Below, piece by piece: positions 47,741 through 58,215 of a stretch of DNA of 64,000 nucleotides; position 1 is the first letter of the stretch; the number at the start of each line of letters is the position of its first letter. The notes below the pieces were generated by a model. That model made no database searches. It was not told where the DNA came from and saw only the letters and a program-made list of their open reading frames with translations. Where the stretch lies: the NCBI GenBank assembly GCA_033980235.1, contig CM067072.1, forward strand, positions 21,889,047-21,953,046. The letters are read 5' to 3'. The position numbers were made by a program, and so were the translations under genes. The DNA comes from Diadema setosum (taxonomy: Eukaryota; Echinodermata; Echinoidea; Diadematoida; Diadematidae).

Positions 47741-48415
47741 ATTTTCACCAATGGGCCGCCATATTGGATTTCAAAATAGCTGCTACTCGATCTGCATTTG
47801 TCGTTATCTAAGGATCTAACGACTTGATTTTGGTGGTGGTGGTGGTAGTAGTTGAAGTGGTAGCTGTAGTGGCAGTGATGATGCCAGAAATGTTACATTG
47901 TGTCATTACAAGTTCATTGTGATGTATGCATGCCTGTAGCCTGACGGTGCTGGTTTTTGTTCTGACGACAGTTCCACCATGTTTAAGATGTTCAGATTAG
48001 CTCATGCTGAGCGAACTTCACCATCAACATCACTGCTCCTCACCACAATTGACCGCAGGTTGTGCCTCGTTGAGTAAGTCAAGAAGACAAGATGGAGACA
48101 CTGACCAAACTTAACCAATCAATGAGGAAAAACACTGGTAGTGGGTACAGTTCACTCGCATAGAACTTGATCAAATTCAGTGAACTTTCAGAGCTTCCAG
48201 GATCATTTAACTTGGAAAGACTAAATGATGGTCATGGCTGATATCACCAGACGTGCAGGCTCCAGTACATCAACATCCAAACTATGGAGGGCATAAAAGA
48301 TAGCACTCAAGAAAGAAGGGCAGAGCGATGAGGAACAATCTTTATGCAAGCACGCCAGGGCACATTCATGTTCATCGAGTACAGAGAAGGTCCCAGAAGC
48401 TTGTTTCTTCTGTGG

Positions 48416-49734
48416 ATAATATACTTGGGCTAACATTCTTTGGAAAGCTGCAACATTCTAAATGGACAGACAGGTACGTGCCTGTGCAACCCTTCTTGGT
48501 GATACAGAACTGCTCAGCCGACTCAGTGGTGGGGACATGGTAGCGTTGGACGCCCAGTATCACCAGTTTTGTCCCGTGCAGCCTTTTCTTCAGTATAGTT
48601 GTTTTGCTGTCTAGTCTTGTTTCATGTTTTTCGCGTCTGTTAGTCTTGTCCATCCCGTTTTGTCCCGTACAGCCTTTTCTCCAGCAGTTGTTTTGTTGTC
48701 TAGTCTTGTCCTATGTTGTTCACGTCTGTAATAGTAAGTGAATTTATCTGTGATTCTAGCTCTCAGTGGGCTTCCAGACTTCTTCCTCTTTTTTTTCCCT
48801 CTCCTATAGTATTTATAATGCTTTAATTAATTTTTCCATTGATGTTATTATTCCAGAGGGGCCCACATTCTACAAGCTCTGTCTTTTTAGTGGGTCTCTC
48901 CATTTTTCGCACTTTAAGCAAAGTTATACATGTACTATATTTCAATCACTTCTGTTTTTTTTTTTACTACAATGTATAATTACTATGTGGTCCTCCTCAA
49001 TTGTTTTATATTCTTTTCGATACATAATGTTCTGTTTACCTTATTCTCTGTTGTCAAAAGAAGTGTAACTTATATGTTTTGTCGAAAAATGAAATAAACT
49101 TTGAATTGAATTGAATTGATCACCCACAGTGCCTGATAGGACTTTACAAATGCACAAGGTCCAGTTAACAGGACTACAGGACTCAGACCAAGAGCGAGCA
49201 ATTTCGGCAGTTGTCTTTGCTTAACCCATCCTCTACATTGAAGAAACCAGACAAGATGAGGAGACCGCACCAGTATTCAGAATGGCCGATTTTTTCCACC
49301 TCTATCAGTCCAGAATGGATTAGCTTGGAGTGCAGCTCGATACGAGAGTCCACTCCACACGACTGAAACCGAGACTGCTATCTCAGTTTCCTGACATGCG
49401 GGCGCACACGAAGGGGAGAGACATCCTGATGGCATTTGAAGAAGATCTTGGTGCTGCTCTTGACAAAGCCTGCGAGCTGGACTGTGATAGTGATGCAGTC
49501 CATCTTGCCCGTGCTGCTCACGTTGTTCGCAATCACATGTTTGAAGAAGCGAAGCCCTTCACAGGATTCCCTGAATGATGTCAAGAAGAATCTGTGCCAC
49601 CGTTGCTGCTTGCCCTAGTCAGCATGATCCTAGAGTGACCCAGCATCAAGGACCAGACCGCAGACACTAATCCTGCATCACTTACCGCAGCTCAGATACT
49701 TAAGTTCAACAGCATCAAACACAGGTGAACACGT
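48416..49734 (+). pseudogene. Transposase-like gene, 5' part, interrupted
   Basis: Coding traces run 48416-48564, then after a LINE insertion 49119-49734. Readable pieces are LLSRLSGGDMVALDAQYH, continuing as HPQCLIGLYKCTR; PILYIEETRQDEETAPVF; MADFFHLYQSRMD; LGVQLDTRVHSTRLK; LMAFEEDLGAALDKACE; and AVHLARAAHVVRNHMFEE. In-frame stops (for example before LGVQL near 49320 and after GFPE at 49576-49578) and at least one frameshift near 49180 kill it. The remaining 3' part is at 57183-58215. From memory it resembles large uncharacterised proteins repeated in cnidarian, mollusc and lancelet genomes. I do not know a gene name. Confidence 0.6.
48565..49118 (+). mobile_element. 5'-truncated LINE 3' end inside the transposase gene
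   Basis: ATCACC borders both sides (48559-48564, 49119-49124). Removing the insert joins CAGTATCACC to CACAGTGCC, so the transposase reads QYHPQCL. The insert is a LINE 3' untranslated region (GGGGCCCACATTCTACAAGC, TTTTTAGTGGGTC) ending GAAATAAACTTTGAATTGAATTG, similar to the 3' end of LINE B. About 554 bases, noncoding. Confidence 0.85.
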
Positions 49735-50862
49735 TGTTACGACCAAAATCACTCTGAGAATGATCGCACAAAAGAAACAATCAACTAATGTTCAGGCGGT
49801 TTATTAACAGTGATATTGTGGGTACAGACTCGTGATCGGTTCTCACATCAGTACAATAATGATCAATAGAAACAGTTACAAATCAGTAATAGAATCACTT
49901 ACACTTATTACATGCAATATCCCTGGAAATGTCCAAATACGATGCTCGATACACAAAGGAATGATCCACGATGCACCGATGAATGATACCTTCGACGTAA
50001 ATCCAGAGGTGCAGGTTACGATAGTCCAAGGTATAGATCCGGGGTAAAATCCAAGTTATGTGTCCACAGCAAAACGTACAGAATCCAAACGTTATGACGA
50101 CCACGTCCAGTTGATGTGTTGAATGATGATTCACTTTATAATGTCCAGCGAGAATCCAGCCCGTCACAGCTTTGCCGTAACAATGTCCGTTGACATTAAA
50201 ATATGGAGTCTATCTCCAACGTAGGCAAATTAATTCTCTGCAGGCAAAATGTCTCCCAGGCCTTATCTCCACAAACACAGTTTGTATAGCAGGTCAGCAG
50301 GTAACCCAGGACTGACTATAACAAGTCGCTTCAGAGCCAGAAGTGACGTAACTCTCAGAGCAGAGGTGTTGGGTACTCTGCCTACTGCAGAATTTCTCCA
50401 GCTTATATACTATCCATTCACCCCTTTCTAGTACATTCTGTAATTTTCTCCACCCTGGGGCCACATACCTGAACATACTGGCAAGTCCAAATTCCAGGAA
50501 TCCTGGATGACTCAATGCCTAATATGTGCATAACATCCTTGCCAAAATTAACTACCAATCACATTGGGCTACAAGGGCAGTGCCTCACTCAGCCAGCACT
50601 TCCTAGAATTTTCTGGAATGGGTGAAATCATTCTAGAGTGAGTGAGCTATAATGTATTTCCTGTCACATGCATACATGTACTGTAGCTACATTGTATACC
50701 ATGTAGAAAATTCTCCACTGATCTGGTCAGCCTGTATGTACTATATCTATATCATATAGAATGTTCTCCATTAATCTGGTCTACCTGTGTACATACACAT
50801 TAAACAACCATGCATACAGCCTTGATACATGTACATAACTACTTGTGTGTACATTTGTGACA
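49735..50862 (-). repeat. 3' LTR of the Gmr1-type element
   Basis: 1128 bases, TG...CA bordered. In the minus orientation it carries TATATAA (complement of 50403-50409) and an AATAAA polyadenylation signal (complement of 49800-49805), about 65 bases before its end. Confidence 0.93.
49800..49805 (-). terminator. Polyadenylation signal AATAAA in the 3' LTR
   Basis: AATAAA on the minus strand, about 65 bases from the LTR end. The same hexamer sits in the other LTR at 56120-56125. Assigned by position only. Confidence 0.5.
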
Positions 50863-50875
50863 CCATCCCCCATGG
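50863..50875 (-). promoter_or_regulatory. Polypurine tract
   Basis: The minus strand reads CCATGGGGGATGG directly before the 3' LTR (TGTCAC...). The GGGGGATGG part is the expected plus-strand primer site of an LTR element. It is short and contains one T. Confidence 0.6.
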
Positions 50876-51178
50876 GAAAAAGAAAGCCTTGCCGTAGCAA
50901 GGGTTTCTTTTACCTACACAATTTCTCATTGTTATTTACAACGAATGTGAAGTAAAATCCAAATCAAGCAACCATAATCACATACTATCACAGGCCTTTT
51001 AAATAGCCTCATTACTTCCATGTTCTCTTTTCATGGATACCATTTACATTGATATTGCTTGTATTCTTGAAACTTATACAATCATGTCAAACTGTTTTGC
51101 ATACATTAATGGATATGCTAAACACATACACTGTAAATGATATGCGGTGAAAACTTTTCACCTTTCATACTCTCCATG

Positions 51179-54100
51179 TTACACTCTTGACAAAGCGTCA
51201 GCAATTACATTATTTTTGCCTGCCACATGTTTGATTTTGAGTGCATATGGCTGCGTCATCATGCTCCATCTGAACAATCTGTTGTTCTTCATTTTGAACC
51301 GGTCTAAAAAGACCAAGGGGTTGTGGTCAGTATAGACCGTGATCTCCCCTTTGCTATTGGTCAAGTACACTTCATATTGCTGGAGGGCAAGGATGAGACT
51401 GAGAGCCTCCTTCTCGATAGTTGAGTACTTCTTTTGGTATGCGTTCAACTTTTTGGAAAAGTAGCTAACCGGACGTTCAGTGCCTTCTTCATCTTCTTGG
51501 AGCAAAACCGCTCCCACTCCTACATCACTAGCATCTATTGCCACTTTGAATGGCTTTTGGAAGTCAGGAGCTGCCAAAACAGGCTCATTAGCAAGGACTG
51601 CTTTTAGTTTCTCGAAGGCTCTTTGACACTCATCAGTCCAGGTGTACTTTGCCTTGCCCTTCAGCAGGTTTGTTAGGGGGGTGACTACAGTGCTGAAATT
51701 CGGTACAAATTTCCTGTAGAAACCAGCCATGCCCAGAAATCTGAGCAACTCCTTCTTGGATTGGGGAATGGGAAAGCCTAGTATAGCTTCTACCTTGGCT
51801 TCTCTTGGCAATACCTGTCCTTGACCGACTACATGCCCGAGATACACCACTTTGGCCTTTGCAAATTCACTCTTTGCCAGATTAATCACCAATCCGGCCT
51901 CCTTGAGTCGATCAAAAAGTTGCCGCAAGTGTGTAATGTGCTCCTGCTACGTGTCACTATACACTAGAATGTCATCAATGTATACTACACAGTTGTCAAG
52001 CCCGGCAATGATTTGGTTCGTCAGCCGTTGGAAGGTGGCCGGAGCATTTTTCATGCCAAATGGCATTACTTTGCATTGAAACAAGCCATCTGGTGTGGCA
52101 AAGGCAGAAATCTCCCTGGCTTTGTCGGTCAAGGGCACTTGCCAGTATCCCTTTAGAAGGTCTATTTTACTGACATATGCAGAATTTCCGACCCTGTCAA
52201 TGCAGTCTTCTAGTCTGGGAATGGGGAAAGAGTCTGTTTTCGTCACGGCATTCACCTTTCTGTAATCTATACAGAATCTTTGAGACCCATCAGGTTTGGG
52301 CACCATGATGATTGGGGAGCTCCAACTGCTTTTACTCGGTTCTATTATGTCATTGTCTAGCATGTATTGAACCTCTTCCCTTACTTTTTCAAGTTTGCTC
52401 GGGTTTAACCTGTAAGGGTTTTGCTTGATAGGGTCAGCATCTCCTACATCAACATCATGTACAGCCAGAGGGGTGCAACCTGGTTTGTCTTTACGCACTT
52501 CTTTGTACTCATGTAACACACTAGTCACATCTTTCCTCTGATTTTCAGGTAGGTAGTTCAGTGCCTCATCTACTTTCCCTAACATCTCTGAGTTAGACAA
52601 CCTGGCACTAGAGGGCTCACTTCCATTCTCATTTTGAGCTTCTCCCTCTTCACCTACTTCTTCTTCTTCTACCACCTGAGCTACGCCTACTGGCTGACTA
52701 GCCTTTCTCTCATAGTACTCTTTCAGCATGTTTACATGACACACCCTCTGATCTTTTCGTCTGTCTGGCGTACTGATCACATAGTTCACATCATTGAGTT
52801 TCTTTTTGACACAGTATGGGCCACTGAACTTGGCTTTCAGTGGTTCACCTTGTATGGGCAGCAGTACAAGAACTTTGTCACCTGGTTTGAAGGTTCGGGC
52901 TTTGGCATTTTTGTCTGCCTTTCTCTTCATTGAATCTTGTGACACTTTCAAGTGTTCCCTAGCTACCTCACAAGCCTTTGAAAGCCTTTCACGAAACTTT
53001 GACACATAGTCAAGTAGGTGGACCTCATCATCCTCAGTCATGAATTTCTCTTTGATGAGCTTCAGTGGGCCCCTAACTTCATGACCGTACACCAACTCAA
53101 ATGGGCTGAAACCCGTCGACTCATTTGGGGAGTCCCTCGTGGCGAACAGCAGGAAAGGGATGCCCTTATCCCAATCCTCGGGATACTCCTCACAAAATGC
53201 CCTAATCATTGTCTTTAGGGTCTGGTGGTAGCGCTCCAACGCACCTTGGGATTGGGAATGATAAGCTGACGACTTCAGCTGCTTCACACCCAAACGATAC
53301 ATCACCTCTTGAAATATGCCTGACATGAAATTTGACCCTTGGTCAGACTGCACTTCCTTGGGCAACCCATACCTAGTGAAAAACTGCACTAGAGCATCTA
53401 CCACAGTCTTGGCAGTGATATTTCGTAATGGGATAGTCTCTGGGAACCGTGTAGACATATCCATGATTGTCAAGAGGTACTTATGACCCGACCTAGTCCT
53501 AGGCAAAGGTCCAACACAGTCGACTAAAACCCGACTGAATGGTTCTTCAAACGCAGGTATCGGAATCAATGGCGCCGGCTTCACTGAATGCTGTGGTTTA
53601 CCAGCCACTTGACATGTGTGACAAGTCTTGCAAAACTCAGCCACATCCACATTCAACCCTGGCCAATAAAAATGCCTCATGATCCGATCCTTTGTCTTTC
53701 TGACGCCTAAATAGCCGCCAACAGGTAACTCGTGAGCAATCCTCAAGATCTCACCGCGGTAACCGGGAGGGACAACAACTTGACGGACCACCGTCCAATC
53801 CTCATCAGCTGGCCTATGGGGAGGTCTCCACTTCCTCATCAAAATGCCATCTTTGACATAATAGCACTCAGGGACCTTTTCAGCCTCAGCCTCAGAACAC
53901 GCCGTCTGAGACAAGCCTTTCAACTCAGAGTCTGCCTGCTGTGCTTCAACCAAGGAAGACTTGCTAAACAGCCCATCACTGTTAGCCTCGGAGCCTAATA
54001 CAGCAACCCCATCATTCAAATCCTTGAAAAAGGTTTCTGCCAACCAAACACCGGAATTCTCCTCCACATCAACAGAATCCGCATCATCTTGAACAGCTCT

Positions 54101-55951
54101 ACGAGCCTGAGACCTAGTCACAACACAATCTGGGAAAATCCCAGGAAACTCCTCCTGCAACTGCTCAGTTTCAGCAACCACCACTGGTTTATCCGAAACA
54201 ACTGGAGACGCAACCACCTTGTCCCCAGCCAAGTCATTCCCCAACAAGAAGTCAATGCCTACCATGGGCAACTCAGGAACAACTCCAACAGTGACAGGAC
54301 CAGAAACTAGGTCACACTTCAAATCCACTCTATAAAGTGGTACTGACATATAACTGCCATCAACAGTTTGAATCAAGACTTTTGCATTCACTGCACTATC
54401 TGGTGGAAAAGTCATACCACCATCCACCATCAACGACTGAGAGGCCCCCGTATCCCGCAGGATGACTACTGGTTTACCTGCCTCACCAGAAGTACATGGG
54501 GTCACCTCACCATCAAACAAAAAGCTACGATAGCTCTCATCCACCTGCTTCAGCCTATCTTTGAATTTAGGAGATCGACTTTCAATGGCCTGTGTTTCAC
54601 TGAACGGGACACTATTTTCGGGTAGGACACTTTTTGACATGACAAATCCCATGTCCTTCTTTGTTTTGTTTTGCAACTTCCAACACTGTGACTTCACATG
54701 CCCTGTCTTGTTACAGTGAAAACATTTGATGACATTTGCACTTGTACTGGACCCTTTGTCAGATTGAGGCTTTGGAGCCGATGAAGTTTCAGAACTCGTG
54801 CCTTTTTCAGAACCAGCATTCTTTGGATTGCTCGACTGATTTTTGTCTCTCTTATTTCCAGAGAAATTCCTGAAAGGTGGTCTGTTGTCATTTCTGTGGG
54901 TCAGCTCATACTCATCAGCCATCAAGGCTGCTTTATGCAAACTTGTCACTTTGTGATCATCCAAATGCGACCTCACACTGAAAGCAACACTCTTTTTGAA
55001 TTCTTCCAAGAGAACAACCTCACGTAGGTTATCAAAGTCCTGATCCACTTTCAGGGATCTGTACCACCTATCGAACATCATTTCTTTTTCACGAGCAAAC
55101 TCAACATGTGTCTGGCCTGGTTTGCGGTACGAATTTCTGAACTTATGTCTGTACGCCTCTGGCACCAACTCATAAGCATTCAACACTGCCTTCTTGACTG
55201 TAGCATAGTCACGTGATTGCTCTTTGGAAAGAGATGAGTACACATCGGCTGCTTTGCCGACAAACACACTTTGAAGGAACAAGGGCCAAAATTCCTGTGG
55301 CCAGTTCAAACTGTCAGCCACCTTCTCAAATGACACAAAATATGCATCAACTCTGTTTTCTTCAATTTTTGGCACCAATCGAATGTTCCTAGCCAAATCA
55401 AATTCAGAGGGAGCCCTTTCACGATTTCCAACAGTCTGTGCATGAGCCATTTCCATCTCACGCAATTTCACTTGTTGCTCCACTTCAAATTTTTGCTGTT
55501 CCATTTCAAGTTTCTTCATTTCAATTTCTCGTTCCACTTCTCTAGCCCTTTCCCTTTCCTTCATTTCCATTTCTCTTTCTCTTTCCCTTTCCTTCATTTC
55601 CATTTCTCTTTGTTCTCTTTCCCTCTCTCTTTCTATTTCTAATCTCATCTTCTCTTTTTCCATTTCCAATTTTGCAAGCTCAAGCCGTGTTTGATCTGAA
55701 ATTTGAGCTTGATCTGGAGTATGAATTTCTTCTTTGAGCTCCATGTGACCAGCTACTAAGTCAAGAATCTCTGCCTTTCTTACACCTTGTGGAACATCAA
55801 CATTTAAATGCTGTGCAATGGCAGTCAAATCACATTTGCGTAACCTTTGCAAATCTTTGAGGGACAAATCTGTCCTCTGAATAAATGCCTGAACATCCAT
55901 TGTACTGATTGACATTGTCACAAGTATTACACACAATGTACAATTGAACAA
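51179..55951 (-). pseudogene. Gmr1-type gag-pol polyprotein, one in-frame UAG
   Basis: The frame 55951-51947 (1334 codons) continues after a single TAG (51947-51949) to 51179. The TAG stands where YSDT is usually followed by tryptophan, so it looks like TGG to TAG. The likely start is the ATG at 55900. Order: SAP-like N-terminus (LKDLQRLRKCDLTAIAQHL), a Glu/Arg/Met-rich coiled coil, a gag region, a zinc knuckle CFHCNKTGHVKSQC (about residue 410), protease DTGA (about 500), integrase zinc finger (740-785), and integrase core with DX35E (about 809, 868 and 904). Then come reverse transcriptase (FCIDYRKVNAVTK, YIDDILVYS about 1322) and RNase H (DASDVGVGAVL, TDHNPL) to 51179. Integrase precedes reverse transcriptase. 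I list it as a pseudogene only because of the TAG; readthrough or a sequencing error is possible. Confidence 0.92.
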
Positions 55952-56032
55952 TCAACTCAACTGGTATTTTGTCTGTACCAATATTCTGGATTCCGGAACG
56001 TTCCAAATTCTAAGTTTTGGCTTTAAATTCAA

Positions 56033-56050
56033 TTCCCGGACAAGCCCCCA
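56033..56050 (-). promoter_or_regulatory. Primer binding site, tRNA-Pro-like
   Basis: Four bases after the 5' LTR, the minus strand reads TGGGGGCTTGTCCGGGAA. This resembles the known proline-tRNA primer site of murine leukaemia virus (TGGGGGCTCGTCCGGGAT) in 16 of 18 positions, so tRNA-Pro is the likely primer. Confidence 0.75.
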
Positions 56051-56054
56051 ATTT

Positions 56055-57182
56055 TGTTACGACCAAAATCACTCTGAGAATGATCGCACAAAAGAAACAA
56101 TCAACTAATGTTCAGGCGGTTTATTAACAGTGATATTGTGGGTACAGACTCGTGATCGGTTCTCACATCAGTACAATAATGATCAATAGAAACAGTTACA
56201 AATCGGTAATAGAATCACTTACACTTATTACATGCAATATCCCTGGAAATGTCCAAATACGATGCTCGATACACAAAGGAATGATCCACGATGCACCGAT
56301 GAATGATACCTTCGACGTAAATCCAGAGGTGCAGGTTACGATAGTCCAAGGTATAGATCCGGGGTAAAATCCAAGTTATGTGTCCACAGCAAAACGTACA
56401 GAATCCAAACGTTATGACGACCACGTCCAGTTGATGTGTTGAATGATGATTCACTTTATAATGTCCAGCGAGAATCCAGCCCGTCACAGCTTTGCCGTAA
56501 CAATGTCCGTTGACATTAAAATATGGAGTCTATCTCCAACGTAGGCAAATTAATTCTCTGCAGGCAAAATGTCTCCCAGGCCTTATCTCCACAAACACAG
56601 TTTGTATAGCAGGTCAGCAGGTAACACAGGACTGACTATAACAAGTCGCTTCAGAGCCAGAAGTGACGTAACTCTCAGAGCAGAGGTGTTGGGTACTCTG
56701 CCTACTGCAGAATTTCTCCAGCTTATATACTATCCATTCACCCCTTTCTAGTACATTCTGTAATTTTCTCCACCCTGGGGCCACATACCTGAACATACTG
56801 GCAAGTCCAAATTCCAGGAATCCTGGATGACTCACTGCCTTATATGTGCATAACATCCTTGCCAAAATTAACTACCAATCACATTGGGCTACAAGGGCAG
56901 TGCCTCACTCAGCCAGCACTTCCTAGAATTTTCTGGAATGGGTGAAATCATTCTAGAGTGAGTGAGCTATAATGTATTTCCTGTCACATGCATACATGTA
57001 CTGTAGCTACATTGTATACCATGTAGAAAATTCTCCACTGATCTGGTCAGCCTGTATGTACTATATCTATATCATATAGAATGTTCTCCATTAATCTGGT
57101 CTACCTGTGTACATACACATTAAACAACCATGCATACAGCCTTGATACATGTACATAACTACTTGTGTGTACATTTGTGACA
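56055..57182 (-). repeat. 5' LTR of the Gmr1-type element
   Basis: 1128 bases, equal in length to the other LTR. On the minus strand transcription would start inside it and run toward lower coordinates. Confidence 0.93.
56723..56729 (-). promoter_or_regulatory. TATA box of the LTR promoter
   Basis: TATATAA on the minus strand, about 455 bases from the LTR start. If used, initiation would be near 56695 and leave a long R-U5 leader. Inferred from the motif alone. Confidence 0.45.
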
Positions 57183-58215
57183 ACGTGGCACCACATCATC
57201 CACATGTGTCAAGCACAGTGTTGCACAGGAGACCCCACTTCCAACATACATAGGGATGATATTCCATGCTCATACACGCAAGAAGGAATTGGTCGACAGA
57301 CTGTCACATGTTGGCCTGAGCATCTCTTTCTCGTCATCTTGGGCTGCATTTCATGCCAGCCAACAGCGACCAGATGCTCGAGTCATCTGCCCCATGTCGC
57401 TGCTTCCACTCTTCCTGGAAAGTGCTCACCACACTGTGGCCATGATTCTGCATTCAGTGGCTGTTGTGAAAAATGCTTTAGAACACCTGAATCCTGGACA
57501 GACATCAGTGGTCACCTTTGATCAGCTACTGTTTGCTTTGACCAAGCAGATACAGTGGAAGTGGCCAGAGAGTTATGGTGAAGACCACATAGTGGTGATG
57601 TTTGGTGGTCTCTACAAGGGAGTGCAAGGGAGTGATTGGGTGCAAGCACTTGTACAAACTGAGATTGCGATCGTGACAACAGGGACAGCAGACTCATTCC
57701 TGCGAGCATTTCATGTCTTGCGCACAAGAAGAGCACATCAAGTGACTACAGCAGCACTGTACATCCTGCAACATCGTGCCTACAGTTTCGCTACTGGGCA
57801 ACTGCTAGAATTAGAACGGTTGGTTCTAGTGTATGTGCGTTCTCTCAGACAGGGATCATTGATGATGTACCTCGATGCTCTGACAGAGCTGGTCCCACCT
57901 ATGCTAGGTGGATACCAGTGCACCTGAAGGGCATGGCCGAACTCATTACCAAACACCGAGACGTAGCCAGGAAATTCATTGAAGGCCACTTCACAGTTCA
58001 GAAAACACAGAGAGTGTTCTCTTCAATCCCGATTGATCAGGCACATATACAGAATAATGCCTGCATCAAAGGAGACGGTGGCGCAGTTAGGCTCACTGAA
58101 ACCCTAGTGCCCTTCGTCGCTGGATGGTTGCGGGACCGGAGGTTGCTAGGGTGATCGAAGAATTCCAGGATGGGAACCAATACTGTAGATCGCAAACAGC
58201 AGACACACAAGACAA
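57183..58215 (+). pseudogene. Transposase-like gene, 3' part
   Basis: Continues the gene broken at 49734. The main frame 57190-57924 has ETPLPTYIGMIFHAHTRKKE, LVDRLSHVGLSIS, VVTFDQLLFALTKQIQWKW, GSDWVQALVQTEIAIV, GTADSFLRAFHVLRTRRAH and LVYVRSLRQGSLMMYLDALT. A second frame to about 58110 has MAELITKHRDVARKF, FTVQKTQRVFSSIPIDQAH, NNACIKGDGGAVRLTET, and a third has RRWMVAGPEVARVIEEF. Conserved acidic and DQxH-type residues in the C-terminus are what one would expect of a DDE/RNase H-like transposase, but I cannot assign the catalytic triad. At least two frame changes inactivate it. It stops where the right inverted arm begins. Confidence 0.6.

Larger units (their letters stand above)
44663..48415. 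repeat. Left inverted arm with about 160-bp subterminal tandem units
   Basis: After the terminal block, units of roughly 160 bases recur, each with TCCAATGGTAACAATCTGC, CCAATGGG(C)CGCCATATTGG, a palindromic CAAAATGGCCGCCATTTGAA and CTGGTGTCTAAATGTATG. TCCAATGGTAAC occurs at 46776, 46984, 47145, 47296 and 47456. A microsatellite (GGTGGTGGTGGTAG, near 47830) and a unique block to about 48415 complete the arm. Two foreign TIR elements interrupt it. The sequence is mirrored at 58216-59530. Confidence 0.8.
49735..57182 (-). mobile_element. Gmr1-type Ty3/gypsy LTR retrotransposon, nearly intact
   Basis: It has two 1128-bp LTRs with TGTTAC/GTGACA ends, a 4-bp duplication ACGT (49731-49734, 57183-57186), a tRNA-Pro-like primer site, a polypurine tract and one long gag-pol frame on the minus strand. 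The pol order is PR-IN-RT-RH with a Ty3/gypsy-type reverse transcriptase, the arrangement described for the deuterostome Gmr1 group. It is inserted in the transposase-like gene. By my base comparison the LTRs differ at four positions (49885, 50306, 50515 and 50521 against their partners 6320 bases on), so insertion was recent. Confidence 0.92.

Noticed and set aside
49832..50515. Open frames on both strands within the LTRs
   Set aside because: They lie in regulatory LTR sequence and recur identically in the other LTR. No domain is recognised.
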